A stretch of 64,000 bases of DNA from Ectocarpus siliculosus (GCA_000310025.1 FN649734.1:5541349-5605348), one strand, 5' to 3'. Positions 20,936 through 33,447 are shown, counted from the stretch's first letter. Made by a program: numbers and translations. Notes: generated by a model not told the origin, from the sequence alone.

Positions 20936-22781
20936 AGGAAGTAAGTCCAGTAGAACACAATTAAGACACGCTGAGAGAGGGGTTCCTCAAGACGCATGGC
21001 CCATTGCACGAGACTGGGTTACACAGTGATAATAGATCCTTAGGGGGTATTTTCGGAATTACAAGGGGGGGTTCTATAACAGAACCTCGGGGACAAGCGA
21101 GCAACGGCAGAAGAACAATATTATTATTATTACTGCTGCTGTGAAGCGGAGCGCGGTGCTGCTGCTTGGTACAGGTCGCTGGGTACTGCTGTAGAGAAGA
21201 GCAGCCGGGGTGGTTGGCAGTTGAGGTAGCGTAGAGGAGGTTACAGATGCATAGTGTGTATTCTATACTGCTTTCAGCTCGGAAAAGAAGAAGAGAAAAA
21301 GCAACCAGCCAGCCCAGCCCAGCAGCTCGCGAGCTGCACCCGACCGCAGAATTGAAAGAATGCACCCGCGCTCGTACCCGCCTCCGGGTGTGCACTTGTA
21401 GCCTTGCTTTCCGCCTGAGTTCCTCCAGCTTCGGAAGTAGAGATGTAGTGCAGCAAGCTTATGTACCCTGTGGTATTTTTGCAGCTCCATGATTTACCAA
21501 CGTGAGACGGTCTCCAAGGCATACGGCGTACGTACGGGGTGACACAAGATACCACACACACACCCAACACACCCTGGACCGATTTCAAAAGCTCCACCCA
21601 TCTACGACGACGCAGAGGATGTTTGAACGCCACCCAACGCCACCATTTGAGGCACCGCCACAATTACTTCTGTGGAGTACATCCAATCTTTGAAAATCGG
21701 TTTGAGTATGTGGTGTCTTGGTACCTACTGCAACAGTCACATTAACATCTCTTACCACGATATCACCCAACGGTCTCTTCCGAACACAGCAGTGTGCTTC
21801 ATAAACCCTGTCTCCCGGTCTGTCTGCCCTCTCAGCTTAGCAGCCTTCATTTTTCGTTTTCCTTTTCCCTCGAAACACGGGTGCTGTTCTCGTGAGCCTT
21901 AACTCCTTGTTGGACTACAGTACAAGCTAGAGAGTGTATCACATTTATGCTGGGCTGGAGCTGCCTGGCTTCATGGTCTACATGTATGTATAGAAACGCT
22001 GCCGACGTATTGCCCTACCCGCCGTCTACGTGGCTCCGCGAGAAAAAGAAATGATGAGGGACTGCACGGAGAGGTGGTACAGGTGAACGGTGCACGGAGA
22101 GGTGCTACAAGTGAACCGTGCCTGATTCTGCCACTCGTTTCCTCTCGGTATCACAGTCGTGCTACTGTACTGCTGCCACCAGTCATTTTTGTCACTGTTC
22201 TTTCTCACGCCAACAGAAGGCAGGGGAAGAGTTGGGGTGCACCCTGTGGTTGCTGCTGGGTTGTAAGTAGATATGTTAACTTGGTCTCAATGCGTGGAGT
22301 TGCGATGCAGATGAGCAAACGGGAGAAAAGCATTAATTGAGTACTGCTGACGAATCGATTTTTCGTGGGAAAGAATTGCTGCAAAGCAAAGGTGCCAACT
22401 GGGTATATGTATGTACGTACGTGTTTGCCAACCAATAGTACTGTAGTACGACAAGTTCTGGTCACGATCAAGGGCAACTTCGGGTCACGATGTAGGGGTG
22501 TCGATGGCCCTATCACCGTTCTGGTATGTATCTGATACCGCTCTCCTTGTAGAATCTCGTATCCGGTAAACCTCCTGCTAGTAGACAACGAACGAACGCC
22601 TATACGCCCATCGCGGCTACCTTGATCGACCGTTCCAGAGGACTACCTAAGATTGTTTCCCGACTGTGCTGCCAAGACGATGGCTTTTTTCGTACTCTCT
22701 GCATATATAGAAGGGCAGCGATCGATGCCATCGTGTTTCAGGATGCACGCCCAAGTACGTTTTACTTTCACGTAGAAGGCA
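20936..22781. other. No gene seen
   Basis: Short frames only. It contains a GA/AG-rich purine stretch and a CAG/CTG-rich region (21,120-21,240). The motif ACACACCCTGGACCGATTT at 21,565-21,585 recurs in weaker form at about 36,080 and 45,425, pointing to an old dispersed repeat. Confidence 0.4.
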
Positions 22782-23383
22782 TCCTACGTTTGTTTGTGTC
22801 TCGGTTTCGGCCAAACCGGCGGCGGCCGTTGAGAGCGCAAACCGCAAAGACGTGTAGAAATAATCGTTTTGCTTCAGGTTTTTTGCGTTGCCGAGCTCCA
22901 TACGTGCCCTGGACGAGTCTAGCGGCCATTCAATAGGACCCGGCGTGCCGTTGGGCGGCCCATCTTCGGGGTCGAAAAAAATCGCTCTGTAGTATTTTTT
23001 GGCGGGCGGGGCGGGGGTTAACGAGACCCCTAGAGGAGGCCATGCTAGTGACAATCGATTTTTTTATTCTTACAGAAAGTGGTTTCCGGGGTCCTGGGGT
23101 ACACAACAAACTGTTTGTGGAGAAAACGTCAAGTTCGCCGTGCGTCTCTGACACGATGCCGTGAGTGCTTTGGAAGGGGTGGGTAATGGCCAAAATGGCG
23201 TTTCCTGATTTCGGACGCTGGGGGGGAGGGCACGCGTGAGCGTTTTTCGGGATTGTTTGAGGGGCCTTCGGCTATAGCGACGTTCCACCACGCTTGATGG
23301 GTCCATGCACACATTTGGTGGAGAGTAGCGCAGTCCCGGAGCACCTGGGCCGTCACGAACACCGTCTACGCACCGAAACAAGG
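22782..23383 (+). repeat. ~600-bp direct duplication, copy 1
   Basis: This copy is nearly identical to 23,571-24,170 (offset about 785-789 bp, differing by a handful of substitutions and 1-bp indels). Both copies contain a pyrimidine-rich tract ending in CAG (ATTTTTTTATTCTTRCAG) that looks like a splice acceptor, and GC-rich frames on both strands that are open but unrecognised. The ~190 bp between the copies is not shared. Confidence 0.85.
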
Positions 23384-23570
23384 CTTGTCACCGGTACCTT
23401 CCTCGCGTAAACCAGCTCTGTAGTTCCGTGCCAAATGTGTTTTTGCACTGAAAAACGGTGCATTGCCTCCGAGGGCGAAGATGTTCGTGGCCCCCATACA
23501 CATCAAAGGACCCCTGACCACGGCAGTCTCACGTGGGTGGCGTTTTACCTTGCCTGAGTGTGGCGTGCGC

Positions 23571-24170
23571 ATCCTACGGTTGTGTCCCGGTTTCGGCCAA
23601 AACCGGCGGCGGCCGTTGAGAGCGCAAACCGCAAAGACGTGTAGAAATAATCGTTTTGCTTCAGGTTTTTTGCATTGCCGAGCTCCATACGTGCCCTGGA
23701 CGAGTCTAGCGGCCATTCAATAGGACCCGGCGTGCCGTTGGGCGGTCCATCTTCGGGGTCGAAAAAAATCGCTCCGCTGTATTTTTTGGGCCGGCGGGGC
23801 GGGGGTTAACGAGACCCCTAGAGGAGGCCATGCTAGTGACAATCGATTTTTTTATTCTTGCAGAAAGTGGTTTCCGGGTCCTGGGGTACACAACAAACGG
23901 TTTGTGGAGAAAACGTCAAGTGCGCCGTGCGTCTCTGACACGATGCCGTGAGTGCTTTGGAAGGGGTGGGTAATGGCCAAAATGGCGTTTCCTGATTTCG
24001 GACGCTGGGGGGGAGGGCACGCGTGAGCGTTTTTCGGGATTGTTTGAGGGGCCTTCGGCTATAGCGACGTTCCACCACGCTTGATGGGTCCATGCACACA
24101 TTTGGTGGAGAGTAGCGCAGTCCCGGAGCACCTGGGCCGTCACGAACACCGTCTACGCACCGAAACAAGG
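23571..24170 (+). repeat. ~600-bp direct duplication, copy 2
   Basis: Second copy of the unit at 22,782-23,383. The near-identity indicates a recent duplication or gene conversion. The right end of homology falls abruptly after GAAACAAGG in both copies. Confidence 0.85.
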
Positions 24171-24823
24171 CCTTTCAATTACGACGTGAACGAGGTGTTG
24201 ACTTATAAAGAGAATCTTTCGTTTTTCTCGCGTGCCTAGAACGGGCCTAGCCCCGAGAGTACATGCCACGTGATTAGAATCTGTTCTTTTGCGCCAAGTG
24301 GCTGTTTACGGTTTCTTGCCGTACGCTCGCGCAAAGTAACAGGGCCAAGAAAAAGCGCTAAAGATCCGTTTTACATCAGATGATTTGCGCTGCCGACTGT
24401 GCTATTTGCTTGAAGCGACCGGAAAGAGATTCATACACGACCCACCAGGTCTCCTTCCATTTGCCTATGCTGCGCCGGTCTATGTCACTTTTTCCTACCG
24501 GGTCCTGGGACAGCGTCGATCGGGTGCACTCATGCAATCCCTTGGCTGTTGTTCGTTTCCCATGAGGACGCAAAGTTTTCATTCGATAGTTAAATGCCAA
24601 TCTGCGAAAAAGATATTTTCCAGACGTTACCCACACCGCTGCGGGTGCCTGGGGCAAGGTATCGGAAAAATCACTCAAATGATCTGAACGGTACCTCTCT
24701 TTCGAACTTGTACGCACGCGAATCCGAATGGTCCTCGACTCTACCCTCACCTACTTCTACGCACACACCTCCTCCTTGGCCTTTGGTTCCTCGGCTGCGA
24801 CTCCGAAAACAAGGGGCATAATT
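24171..24823. other. No gene seen
   Basis: Short frames on both strands without recognisable content. It may be the 3' flank of the long minus-strand locus that ends at 24,824. Confidence 0.4.
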
Positions 24824-25582
24824 CTACAGAAAAAATAGTCGTGCTCGGCCGAACTGATCATACCGCAATTGCAAAGGCTTCTCACAACAGCAACGCCCGG
24901 TCAACCAAATCTCCACCTTACAAACAGCTATTCGACTGCTTCTATGTTGACGTACGGAGTCGACCAACACCTGTAGAGTACGGTGGTTGATGGCCTCATT
25001 CTCGATCTCATTGACGAGCGTTACCATGAAGGAAAACCGGTCGAACCCCATGGTATTGATCATCCCCAAAAACTTCTTCTTCTTCGCGTGATTTTGTTCG
25101 TGTACGTTACAGTTGACTCCCGCCAACTGACTGCAAGTATTAAGCTGGCCGTATTTATCGCGGCAGTCGGAGCCGTGATTAAAGTCGTGAAGGTGATCAG
25201 GAGCAAAATACGGTCCGGCCTTCTCCCCGTTGTAGGGGTGGGGAACACGCTCTTTCGGCGTGTCGTGAGCTTGGATGCTGAAGCAGACAGAAAACCCAGC
25301 AACCTTTCCGTCCTTGTCCGCGCTTTCGCCGGAGTTGCCGTTCGAACACCAAATCTGAATGAACTTCGGACAGTGTACTGCCGCACCAACTGCTGACGCG
25401 GAGCGCAGAGCTTGAACTGAACAACAAATGGGAGAACAGGAGGTGGGGGGGGGCGACCTTTTTAGGGTGTTGACGCACTCAACGAAGGGGGCAAATGTTT
25501 GAACTTGTATGCACGCACGAACAAGAAGAAGCGATAAACACATGGTTATGACGTGTTTCTCAGCACAAACCTCCAAACACAA
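24824..25582 (-). CDS. Transposase-like C-terminal exon (KDZ type)
   Basis: An open frame of 252 residues ending the locus. The useful part is residues ~130-230. 'DHLHDFNHGSDCRDKYG' resembles the D-x-x-H-x-x-(N)H-x-x-x-C signature of KDZ transposases. It is followed at the usual distance by 'VNCNVHEQNHAKKKKFLGMI', matching the family's N-x-x-V-x-E-Q segment that contains the last acidic catalytic residue, and by 'DRFSFMVTLVNEIEN'. Residues 1-100 are Cys- and Leu-rich and may be intronic. Family assignment rests on motif spacing remembered from the superfamily, not on an alignment. Confidence 0.45.
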   Translation of the reverse strand: MCLEVCAEKHVITMCLSLLLVRACIQVQTFAPFVECVNTLKRSPPPTSCSPICCSVQALRSASAVGAAVHCPKFIQIWCSNGNSGESADKDGKVAGFSVCFSIQAHDTPKERVPHPYNGEKAGPYFAPDHLHDFNHGSDCRDKYGQLNTCSQLAGVNCNVHEQNHAKKKKFLGMINTMGFDRFSFMVTLVNEIENEAINHRTLQVLVDSVRQHRSSRIAVCKVEIWLTGRCCCEKPLQLRYDQFGRARLFFL

Positions 25583-25827
25583 TCATGGCCAGTTGTTGGC
25601 GGGGCGTTAAAGTCGGGCGGCATGGCACCGCAAGGAAGGTAGTAAACCGCTTGCCTGCGATATTCTTCTTTTCGTCGTCTTCCGGCCCGAGCTTTTCGGC
25701 GATTTAAATCTCCTTCTCCTGCGGGGAAACGCTGACACGCACCGGGTGATATTAACGGTTTACTTGATCATCATGTACTGGTCATACAGATATCTGACAG
25801 GGACAGGGACGACGGGATTCTAGCAAT

Positions 25828-26573
25828 CTACAACACGGACCCTAGTGCACACACCTCTGAGTACTGCAACATCACCGCGTCCATTTGTCCATCATCTGCC
25901 CGGACATCAACGTACTGCTGATCCATCTCCGGCACGAAGTGCACCGAAAGGAATTCCCCCATTTGGGGGGGTGGGAGTTTCTCGTAGAACGGAGGCAGTG
26001 CTGGTACTTGCTCAGTATCGAACCCCCCCGCTATCTTGAGCACATGGGTGGAAAAATCTCTGTACGCTTTCAGATGCCCCAGCCCATCCCTGTATGGCAC
26101 GAGCGCGTCCACCTCCTCCTCGCTTTCTTCCGTTTCGAGCATCCTCACGATCACGCTCACACGCGCGTGGAGCACTGCTACAACCTCCATGAGATCAACG
26201 GAGTACCGGCTCCGGCCGTGCAACGAACGTAGAAGGTTCCTAGCAAGGGTAGCGAAAGACTTCCCGTAAAGACCATTACACCCTTCCCTCGCATACAGGT
26301 CGATGAGGGCAGCGAGGTCGGTGCGACGCTGAACCCGCGGGTTGAGTCCCGCGTCGCGCAGCACGTTGTACACGTTGTCTTGGGTGCATTTTGCCTCTGC
26401 CTGTGGCTTCCCACGCCCATTCCCGCTGCCGCCAACATGGAACCCTTCCGTCGCCAGGGAAGGGATATCGACGTTGCCGGCGCCATCCCGCGGGAGTGCA
26501 CGTTCATTCTCGATCACACCAGGCGCCCTACTGTGGACGGTTGGTCCTAAACGGCACATCAAATCTGTGATGA
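25828..26573 (-). CDS. Unrecognised exon of the KDZ-like locus
   Basis: A minus frame of about 245 residues following a good acceptor (pyrimidine-rich, ...CATCACAG near 26,574). Soluble, helical segments are present, for instance 'DLAALIDLYAREGCNGLYG' and 'VIVRMLETEESEEEVDALV', and 'GFDTEQVPALPPFYEKLPPP' lies near its end. No domain was recognised. Composition and reading direction tie it to the transposase-like exon to its left. Confidence 0.35.
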
Positions 26574-27097
26574 GAAGGATCGGAAAAAACTGCAACCACG
26601 CACGGCAGCCACAGACGACGGGTGAACCGGGATGATGAAGGCAACGTCAAAATAGTGTACCATGTTCCAAGACGGCAGTAGCCGGACCTAGTCGGGAATG
26701 GGGATCAATCACTCGGCAAGCATGGGGTTATGTCTGCGTCTTTACGGGAGGGCCGGCCTAAACGAACAAATATTGTCTTCGAAGTCTGTGATTCGGACAA
26801 AAGGAAAATAGCGACTTTTAACACTTTCGAGTCTTGAGTCCTAAGGTCAGGTTCGGGGGGACCCAATATGGCCTGACAAAATCAGGATTATTTTCACGGA
26901 GTGCTGTATTGATTTTTTCCCGCCCAGTGTAAAGAGCCCCAGGGCAAAGGAACGCTCCGTTTGTCGGTAAGTAATTTTCAACGTTCATACTTGTGGGTAA
27001 GGGTTGTAACAGATGGGCTACGACTTCGTACTTTGCAGATAGGCTGATAGACGCGTTGGGCTCCTCCACTAAGCTAATTATTTCCCAACTTCGCGAC

Positions 27098-27367
27098 CTA
27101 CTTTGCAGAACAGGAGCATGTCGGCCACGTCGACGGGTCCCTCCGGCCGCAGCAGGAAACATGTGCATTATTTTGCAACCCATCGGATACCGAGTAGAAC
27201 CCCTCAACACCAGTCGTCGCAGAAGAGCCCCGACCCATCAGCGCCTTGGAAAATTCCACGCTGCCGCCAGTGTCTTTGAGGGCCTTCTCGTAGAGCCTCG
27301 TGAACAGGTCCCGCATCAAGGGTACAGTTTCGGGCCTGGTGTCGGGTGTACGGCAAGAGGGGCACAC
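27098..27367 (-). CDS. Short CxxC-containing segment of the KDZ-like locus
   Basis: A minus frame of 89 residues with 'CPSCRTPDTRPETVPLM' and 'FSKALMGRGSSATTGVEGFY'. It is protein-like for its first ~60 residues. It could be one exon of the locus; the splice sites were not resolved. Confidence 0.25.
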   Translation of the reverse strand: MCPSCRTPDTRPETVPLMRDLFTRLYEKALKDTGGSVEFSKALMGRGSSATTGVEGFYSVSDGLQNNAHVSCCGRRDPSTWPTCSCSAK

Positions 27368-28278
27368 AAGACGGCAGCATGGCTAAGCTTCAGTCAGGCA
27401 TCTCAGGAGTAGATGTTCCCGGCCCAGTGACGGCATGTAAGACCGGTATTAGGGGTCGAGAGTGAAAAAACACGCGCACCAAATAATCGAGTGGATCCAC
27501 AGTATTCGTGAGAATGCTCTCCTCGCAGCGTTCAAATGAGCGCATCGGAAGCTGTTGCTTCGTCTTCTGAAGAAAGTTACGGCCCGATTATCACTACCGC
27601 AGAAGGCACTTTACCCCACCAAAACCGCACTTACTCAACACATACGGTGCCCCAACAGTAAAATTGGTATGTTCTTTGGAAAGGCCTCCTTTCAGAACTA
27701 CTACACTGCGGCGGTGGGATGATTTCCGACCCGCTTTGGTGTGGACCGCAGCAGAACAACCGTAGCATGGAAACTAAAACTAAATACAACTTCTCCATAA
27801 CTGTCGCCTCGGATTTTTTCCGTGGGGCAATATGATGATAAGTTGATGTGTATCTACTTGCGCGCTATAAAAAAACAATCACGGAAAATGTCTGTCAACG
27901 TTGCAGGTATAGAAGTGCGTATGTCACGTCAAAAGTCGAGCTGGTATCAACCGGACATATAAGACCTCGCGTGCACGGTCCGTGATGTAAATGCGAAGAC
28001 ATCGGTTCGAGGCTGATGTCCGGCGCCTATTTTTTTCCTGTGCCTTTCATCCAGCATACATACATGACATGTTTTTTAATCTTGGAATGTAAACTGCTTC
28101 TACTTACTTTTGACTGGGTAGTGCAAAAAACTTCCGGATCCATTGCCGCACTCAACATTTCTGACCGGTCATCTAAAATCGGTCTCAAATGCCGGCACTG
28201 CCGTATCTCCTCGAAAACAGACATCTCTATGCCAAAACGTGCCCATGTACAGTTCGATACCTGCTGGCTTCAGTGTAT

Positions 28279-28880
28279 TTATTCCGTACCATCCCGCTCC
28301 ATAAAAGGCCGAAAACCAGCTTGGAGCACAACATTCAGTACGCACTGAACAGAAGTCTTCTTCCCATTCTTCCGCAAGCATCTCTTGTTGAGGGCCTTCA
28401 ATCTGTCCATTGTCGCGCCATTCAGGGCCGCCAGTGTCGATTCCCCTGATTCCCTCACCCAAGCGATGAGCTCGTTGTAGTCCAATCCCTCCAAGTCTTG
28501 GTTTCTCCCGACGGCCCCTCTTGCCGCAAGAACAAATATGTTCGACTTTCGGTTGTTCCGGCAGAACGTTATCGGTGTCGTGTACACGAATTGCAGCCGC
28601 GTCGAGAAAACCATGGGCGAAAGCATGGTCAGCGTGAGCCAACAAGCCGTTAGGTCCATGTCAATCACTTGTTTTTCACGCTGAGCCAGGAACCTCTCCA
28701 GTGCCATGTTGTTGGTCGCCAGCTTATTGCAGCCATCGCAAGATGTTATCAGAGGGAAATACTCCGCGGCTATGCTGGAAAACTCGAACCGATGATCCGT
28801 GAGAGCCTCGAAAGCGAGGTAGACTTCTAGCAGTGGTCGGGGCAGACCGTCCGTCCCCGTCGAAATCCTTGCAGCGGAAA
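28279..28880 (-). CDS. Unrecognised exon with CDGC motif
   Basis: A minus frame of about 200 residues after a plausible acceptor (TTTTTCCGCTGCAAG near 28,880). It contains 'LLEVYLAFEALTDHRFEF', 'ITSCDGCNKLATNNMALERF' and 'DYNELIAWVRESGESTLAAL'. A CxxC preceded by a helical segment is common in the regions before the catalytic core of KDZ proteins, but the order of parts here is not canonical. Confidence 0.35.
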
Positions 28881-29646
28881 AACAGGAGGAGAAAAACGAA
28901 CACAAGGCATCCGATTCCATCCGGTTCCAGAGGAGGGGTCGTTACAGAGGCAAGTGCCATCCAGCCCGTTCAGGTTCAGGGAAGTCGAAATTAAGGAAGG
29001 CAGTTACATTTGAAATATACAATATCGAACTCCCTACACACGTCGGGCCTAGCTAACATACCAGCAAACACAAGACAATGAAAGTCGTCAGCCTTGGTTT
29101 CTTCAGCCCTTCTGAGACGAACCGCGTCACGTTTGGGTGCCAGAGCATTACGTTGATTCACATCGAAACGGATTCCTGGACACGGGGACTCAACAAGGGG
29201 TCGTGGACCGAACCATATATTAGAAAAAGGTGGGCATGGTGTACAGAGGAGGTGATGTTCGAAACCCGACCATGCTACAGCACTGCTTGACCCGTCCTCC
29301 AGGACTCTAAACTGAGGAACTCGCATACCTCCCTGTATTCACCTTGTTGCCAGTTTGGTTCTCCCATCCATATCAAATCGGTTTCCAGGTGCTGCAAGAG
29401 ATCTCGCCATGCTGTCGTGATGGGTGTGACACCGTGAACGAGCGCCCTAACCTCCAGTAGCAACTCGATGTGGACAGCTGTCTCTCGGAATACGAAGTGC
29501 CCGTGTTGTTGCCACTCGTCGCCCGGCACCCCTCGCACGTTACGGCAAAATGTACACCCCTTTTTCTCGATTACTATGTCCACAATGTACTTGTCCTGAG
29601 AGACAAGAGTAGGGTCGCAATTGCAAAGCCAAAGTCAAATCCCACA

Positions 29647-30415
29647 CTATTTACTCAATTCTGACACGCAAGATTCATTCGCATGACAGCTAATTTGCAC
29701 AGAAAAAGACCCCATCTGTTGTACATCAGTTCCTTTACCTATATTCTCTGGCTCTTGCGGTTGGAACATGAGAACTACTTGACCTAGGATTTTGGAAGTG
29801 CGCAAATCTTTCGCACTACTGGTATGCGTTACCCGACTGCCTATTAAGCTGCTTCGAACTGCCGTCCACCCTATCAAATGCCCCGTGCACACTACAAAAA
29901 AACAAACTGTGGCAACGAGGGGGGAATGGCGCACCTGTCTTACAGCTATCGCTTCTTGTCTGTCCAAAACGACGTAGTCCCGAAGGCATGCTGCGCACAC
30001 GTTCTCGGGACAAGGGATGTCGCTGCCCTCGACCAGAATCTGGCGGGCTCCTGCTGATAGATGGTGCTTGGGGTTGACGGGGAACCTTAACACACCGATG
30101 ATCTTCATCAGCTGCTTCATTTTCCGAGAAAAGCTCGTCTTCCGCTCACCCCCCACGTTCCACTCTGCTCTCCCAGTGCCAACCTCCACGCTTCTTCCAC
30201 CCTCCCCATTCTCGCCACCATCCACACCCATGCTGTTCTTGAAATGGTCGCCCAAAACGCCAAGCCCGACCACCAAGGTGTGTTGGCATTTCTTCTGTCC
30301 TTCCGGCTTGGAGTGCGCCATGCCACAAGCAGCTCCACCATTTGCCTGCATGTTTCCGGATAAATCAAAGGCAAACACGCCGGTCAATGCACAATTGTTG
30401 ACAGGGACCTTCCCG
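29647..30415 (-). CDS. Segment with FDLSGNMQA motif, possible DDE start
   Basis: A minus frame of about 250 residues. Near its start 'GVFAFDLSGNMQAN' resembles the D-x-D/S-G-N motif that carries the first catalytic Asp in KDZ transposases. It is followed by a His/Cys/Gly stretch ('CGMAHSKPEGQKKCQH') and further on by 'CAACLRDYVVLDRQEAI'. The central glycine-rich part may be spurious. An acceptor-like TTTGCGGGAAG lies just upstream. Confidence 0.35.
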
Positions 30416-30815
30416 CAAATTAATTTTGGACCTCTCTCTCAAAGGGAGAGGGCACGCGGACGAGAACACGCGTCTGCGATCCCCCCGAAATCCTCACAGA
30501 TAGTCTGTTGAGTTCGTCATACTGCATCCATAGAGAGCACCGCCACCTGAAACCTGTAAGTCTCGTAAAGCGCATGAGAGTTGTCCTCTCTATTTGTCTT
30601 ACTTCGAATGAAGACAAATTATATGTTTTTCTGACCTTCGGGGAGGAGGGGGGAGGGTACGATGTCGGGTCTTTTATTGCGTGCTCTTGACTAGGCTGCT
30701 ATTTCGACACATGTTATTTGCAGTATACTTGGAGTACCCAGCAGGGTACCACACAAAATGCGGAATCCACAAAAGCGACATCCACCTTTCATTGGATCTT
30801 GATATTTTCCGTGCT

Positions 30816-31250
30816 TCACCTTCGGGCTGATTGCTGCGGGCTGGATCCTGCCGGGGGCCCGATATCTGTAGTCTGCACGTGCGCCCAGCTGCCAGGCACA
30901 GATCGGCTAACGTGGCGCACCGCAAACGTTTCCGGGTTTCCCAGGCGAACCACGAGCGGCACGCCAGAGCCGGTAGCAGCGTCGGCCAAAGTTTTTTTCT
31001 CCCGCGCGTCCTTGGTACCCATGTGACCGCTCGCTGCTACTGCTTTGGCCTGCTCAACTACCCCTGGAGGGTCGAAGGTCACGTGCTCAGCTGCCCCGAT
31101 GTTGTCCGCAATGGTCCGGCCGTCTTGGAGGACGACGTGAGCGTGCTCACACACGCCATCGACAGCGGTGTCTTCCCCGTCTAGAAGAGCCTGCCGTGAT
31201 GCACCGCCGACCCTGCGTGACGTAGCATGCAACGATACGACGCCGAACAC
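30816..31250 (-). CDS. Unrecognised exon with CEH motif
   Basis: A minus frame of 144 residues with balanced composition: 'SRQALLDGEDTAVDGVCEHA' then 'FDPPGVVEQAKAVAASG'. Together with the CTGKAC at the end of the previous coding segment (31,573-31,887) the CEH could complete a SWIM- or CxC-type zinc cluster across an intron; this is inference. Confidence 0.3.
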   Translation of the reverse strand: MFGVVSLHATSRRVGGASRQALLDGEDTAVDGVCEHAHVVLQDGRTIADNIGAAEHVTFDPPGVVEQAKAVAASGHMGTKDAREKKTLADAATGSGVPLVVRLGNPETFAVRHVSRSVPGSWAHVQTTDIGPPAGSSPQQSARR

Positions 31251-31572
31251 CAGAACGATTCCGTTATTGCCTAGTACCTTTCGGAAGGCGCCAGGACTCT
31301 TAGGGGTGAATCTTAAACCCGCATAGCATACCGCGAAATCTCCAAATACCCACGCTCACCCTTGTACCCAAACAGGTACGAAGACCTATCGGAGACTAAA
31401 GCGTCAAGTTCGTCATTACTGCCCCAACCGACCTCTGAATATTGTTTTGGGTGGCAACGGCATTCACTAACCGTTCAAGGTACACCCGTGGAGCCCCAGG
31501 AGCAATCTCCATGATCAATGACAAAGTTTTCACCAAAAAAACATGCACCATACATGGAGCCTATCGAACCTC

Positions 31573-31887
31573 TCACGATTTGCACGCTTTCCCCGTACAG
31601 CTGACGATAGGTGTGGTCTTGTTGTGTACTTCTTCAAATCGGATGATGACGATCACACGATGTTCTCCTGTCGTTGTTGACACCGAGAAGACATGAGATT
31701 CGCCGTCACTCGCAGCGCGCGGGAGTCTGAACGCATCCGTTGGTGTCTTGCGATGGGCTATCCTCGAGCTCGCACTCCGCTGCACATCCCCCTGAGCCGC
31801 TGCTGTCCCCTTCTTCTGTTTCCTAACCCTCTCCACTTTGCACCTGCGGGATAGAGATAAAAGGATGGCGGTTGAGGTACCCCACAC
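31573..31887 (-). CDS. Zinc-cluster-like exon of the KDZ-like locus
   Basis: A minus frame of about 100 residues: a basic start, then 'DAFRLPRAASDGESHVFSVS', beta-type 'TTGEHRVIVIIRFEEV' and a terminal 'IVSCTGKACKS' directly before a donor-like GTGAGAGG. The strand-strand-C-x-x-x-x-C layout is that of SWIM and KDZ-associated cysteine clusters. Confidence 0.35.
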   Translation of the reverse strand: MWGTSTAILLSLSRRCKVERVRKQKKGTAAAQGDVQRSASSRIAHRKTPTDAFRLPRAASDGESHVFSVSTTTGEHRVIVIIRFEEVHNKTTPIVSCTGKACKS

Positions 31888-32394
31888 ACGAGACAGACGG
31901 ATAATGCGTGACTTGCCCTATCTGGGTGTCGTCGGTATCGCCCCTACCCGATAAACAACGAGTGCCACATAAATATGAGGGAAAAAAAGAGCGATGAACG
32001 ACCGTGAAGGATCAGGGTACACGGCAGATGTTCCTCTTGCGGACAAAAAGCACCGGCTGCATCGCACAAAGTAAAAGACACGTGATAACCTGTATTCAAG
32101 GGGTGAGTGTAGCCAGGTGCCGCCAGTGAGCCCGAACATCTGTTGAATACCGACAACACCCACCCAATACCGACTCACGTGTGACAATGGCAGTCCTTTG
32201 CTGCCGTGGCATCTCTGGTTCTAGCACAGTAACAGCACTCGAACGTAGGGGTGGTGATTCTAGTGGCGCATGCCGGGCGCCGATATATCCACCTCAGCGT
32301 TTTCCGTGCTCTAGAGTCACACGTACTTGACGCGCAGATCATCAGAGGGTCGGCGTACTTTTTTGTCTTCTTCCCCCCACAGCTCCAGCAGCGC

Positions 32395-33368
32395 TCAAGC
32401 GGCCTCATACCGTCGGGTATTTAGGGGGGCGGGAATGGTCCTCCTGGCAGTGGGCGCCGGGTGGGCCGGCATTGGCTGGGGCTGTACATGGACATGACGC
32501 CCTGCTGCTCCACCCCCTCGCCCTCTTTGTCCTCGACGTTCTCCCCCAACAGCACCCGCGGAGCCCCTGACTGGCCCTACCCTACTCCCACCTGACGCCC
32601 CACCAAATCTCTGGCCTGAGTGGGGCTGTTGCTGTTGTTGTTGTTGCCGCTGCTGAAACCACTCCTGCACCCTCACCTGCCTCGCTTGCTCCTCCAGTGA
32701 CCGCCGCCGCTGCGACGCCTCCTTACCCCCAGCTTGCCACTCCCGCCTACCCTCAGCTTTCTCGCGTTCCCTTTGCGCGTGATCCTCCACAAACACATGA
32801 CAATGCATGCTCTAAGGCACTCGTGAGTCAGGTCGTTCGCGAATTCGCATGTGTACCCAGGGCATTCGCCGAGTATCGACACATGTTGGCAAGGGTCAAA
32901 CCCCCCGCCTCCACCCCCGGCGCCCCCGCCTCCACTCCCGGCGCCCCCGCCTCCACTCCCGACCCCACCGCCTCCACCTCGGTTTCCATGCCCATTCCCA
33001 TCAGCGTCTCTGCCGTCGCCCTCCACGCCGATACCGGCTGCTCCGCTACCACGCCCCCACCCACTCTGTCCGCAGCCGGCACCGTTCGCGCCACTGTCAC
33101 CGTTCGAGCTAGGATCGCCGGAATGTCCTCCTGGCCTCTGCCTGCCGAGCCTGCTGTTTTCCCTACCAAGAAAGTTCGGGTTTATCCAATGGTTTGAAGG
33201 TGGGCGGGGCGGGGCGGTGGTAGGGCCCGTGCACGTTAGAGGGAGTGGCGGCAAAAAATACCATAAATCCACCGCTGGGAAAAGAGGGAGCGTAGCATTG
33301 CCTCCCGCACACCGCAAATTTATAGTGAAAGGAAATAACTCGGCCAATGGCGCCACATTTTTCGTCAC
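32395..33368 (-). CDS. Gly- and Gln-rich low-complexity exon region
   Basis: Minus frames here encode a Gly/Ser/Ala-rich run (from an 18-bp minisatellite at 32,900-32,975), then 'CQHVSILGECPGYTCEFAND' with several Cys, then a charged helix ('EKAEGRREWQAGGKEASQR') and a poly-Gln run (CAA/CAG repeats at 32,630-32,655). The parts lie in more than one frame. The opposite strand is open too, as expected for such GC-rich repeats, and is not supported. Confidence 0.3.
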
Positions 33369-33447
33369 AGTTCATTCTTCTTGCCGCCGATGCTCATCGT
33401 TTGCTTGCAGGGTTACGAGAAACGAAATGCACCGTGTCTCTTCTCAC

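Noticed and set aside
20487-21009. Long frames on both strands through array C (Trp/Asp/Val/Pro repeats)
   Set aside because: All frames are open because the palindromic repeat lacks stops; there is no start context or conservation. The same applies to array D.
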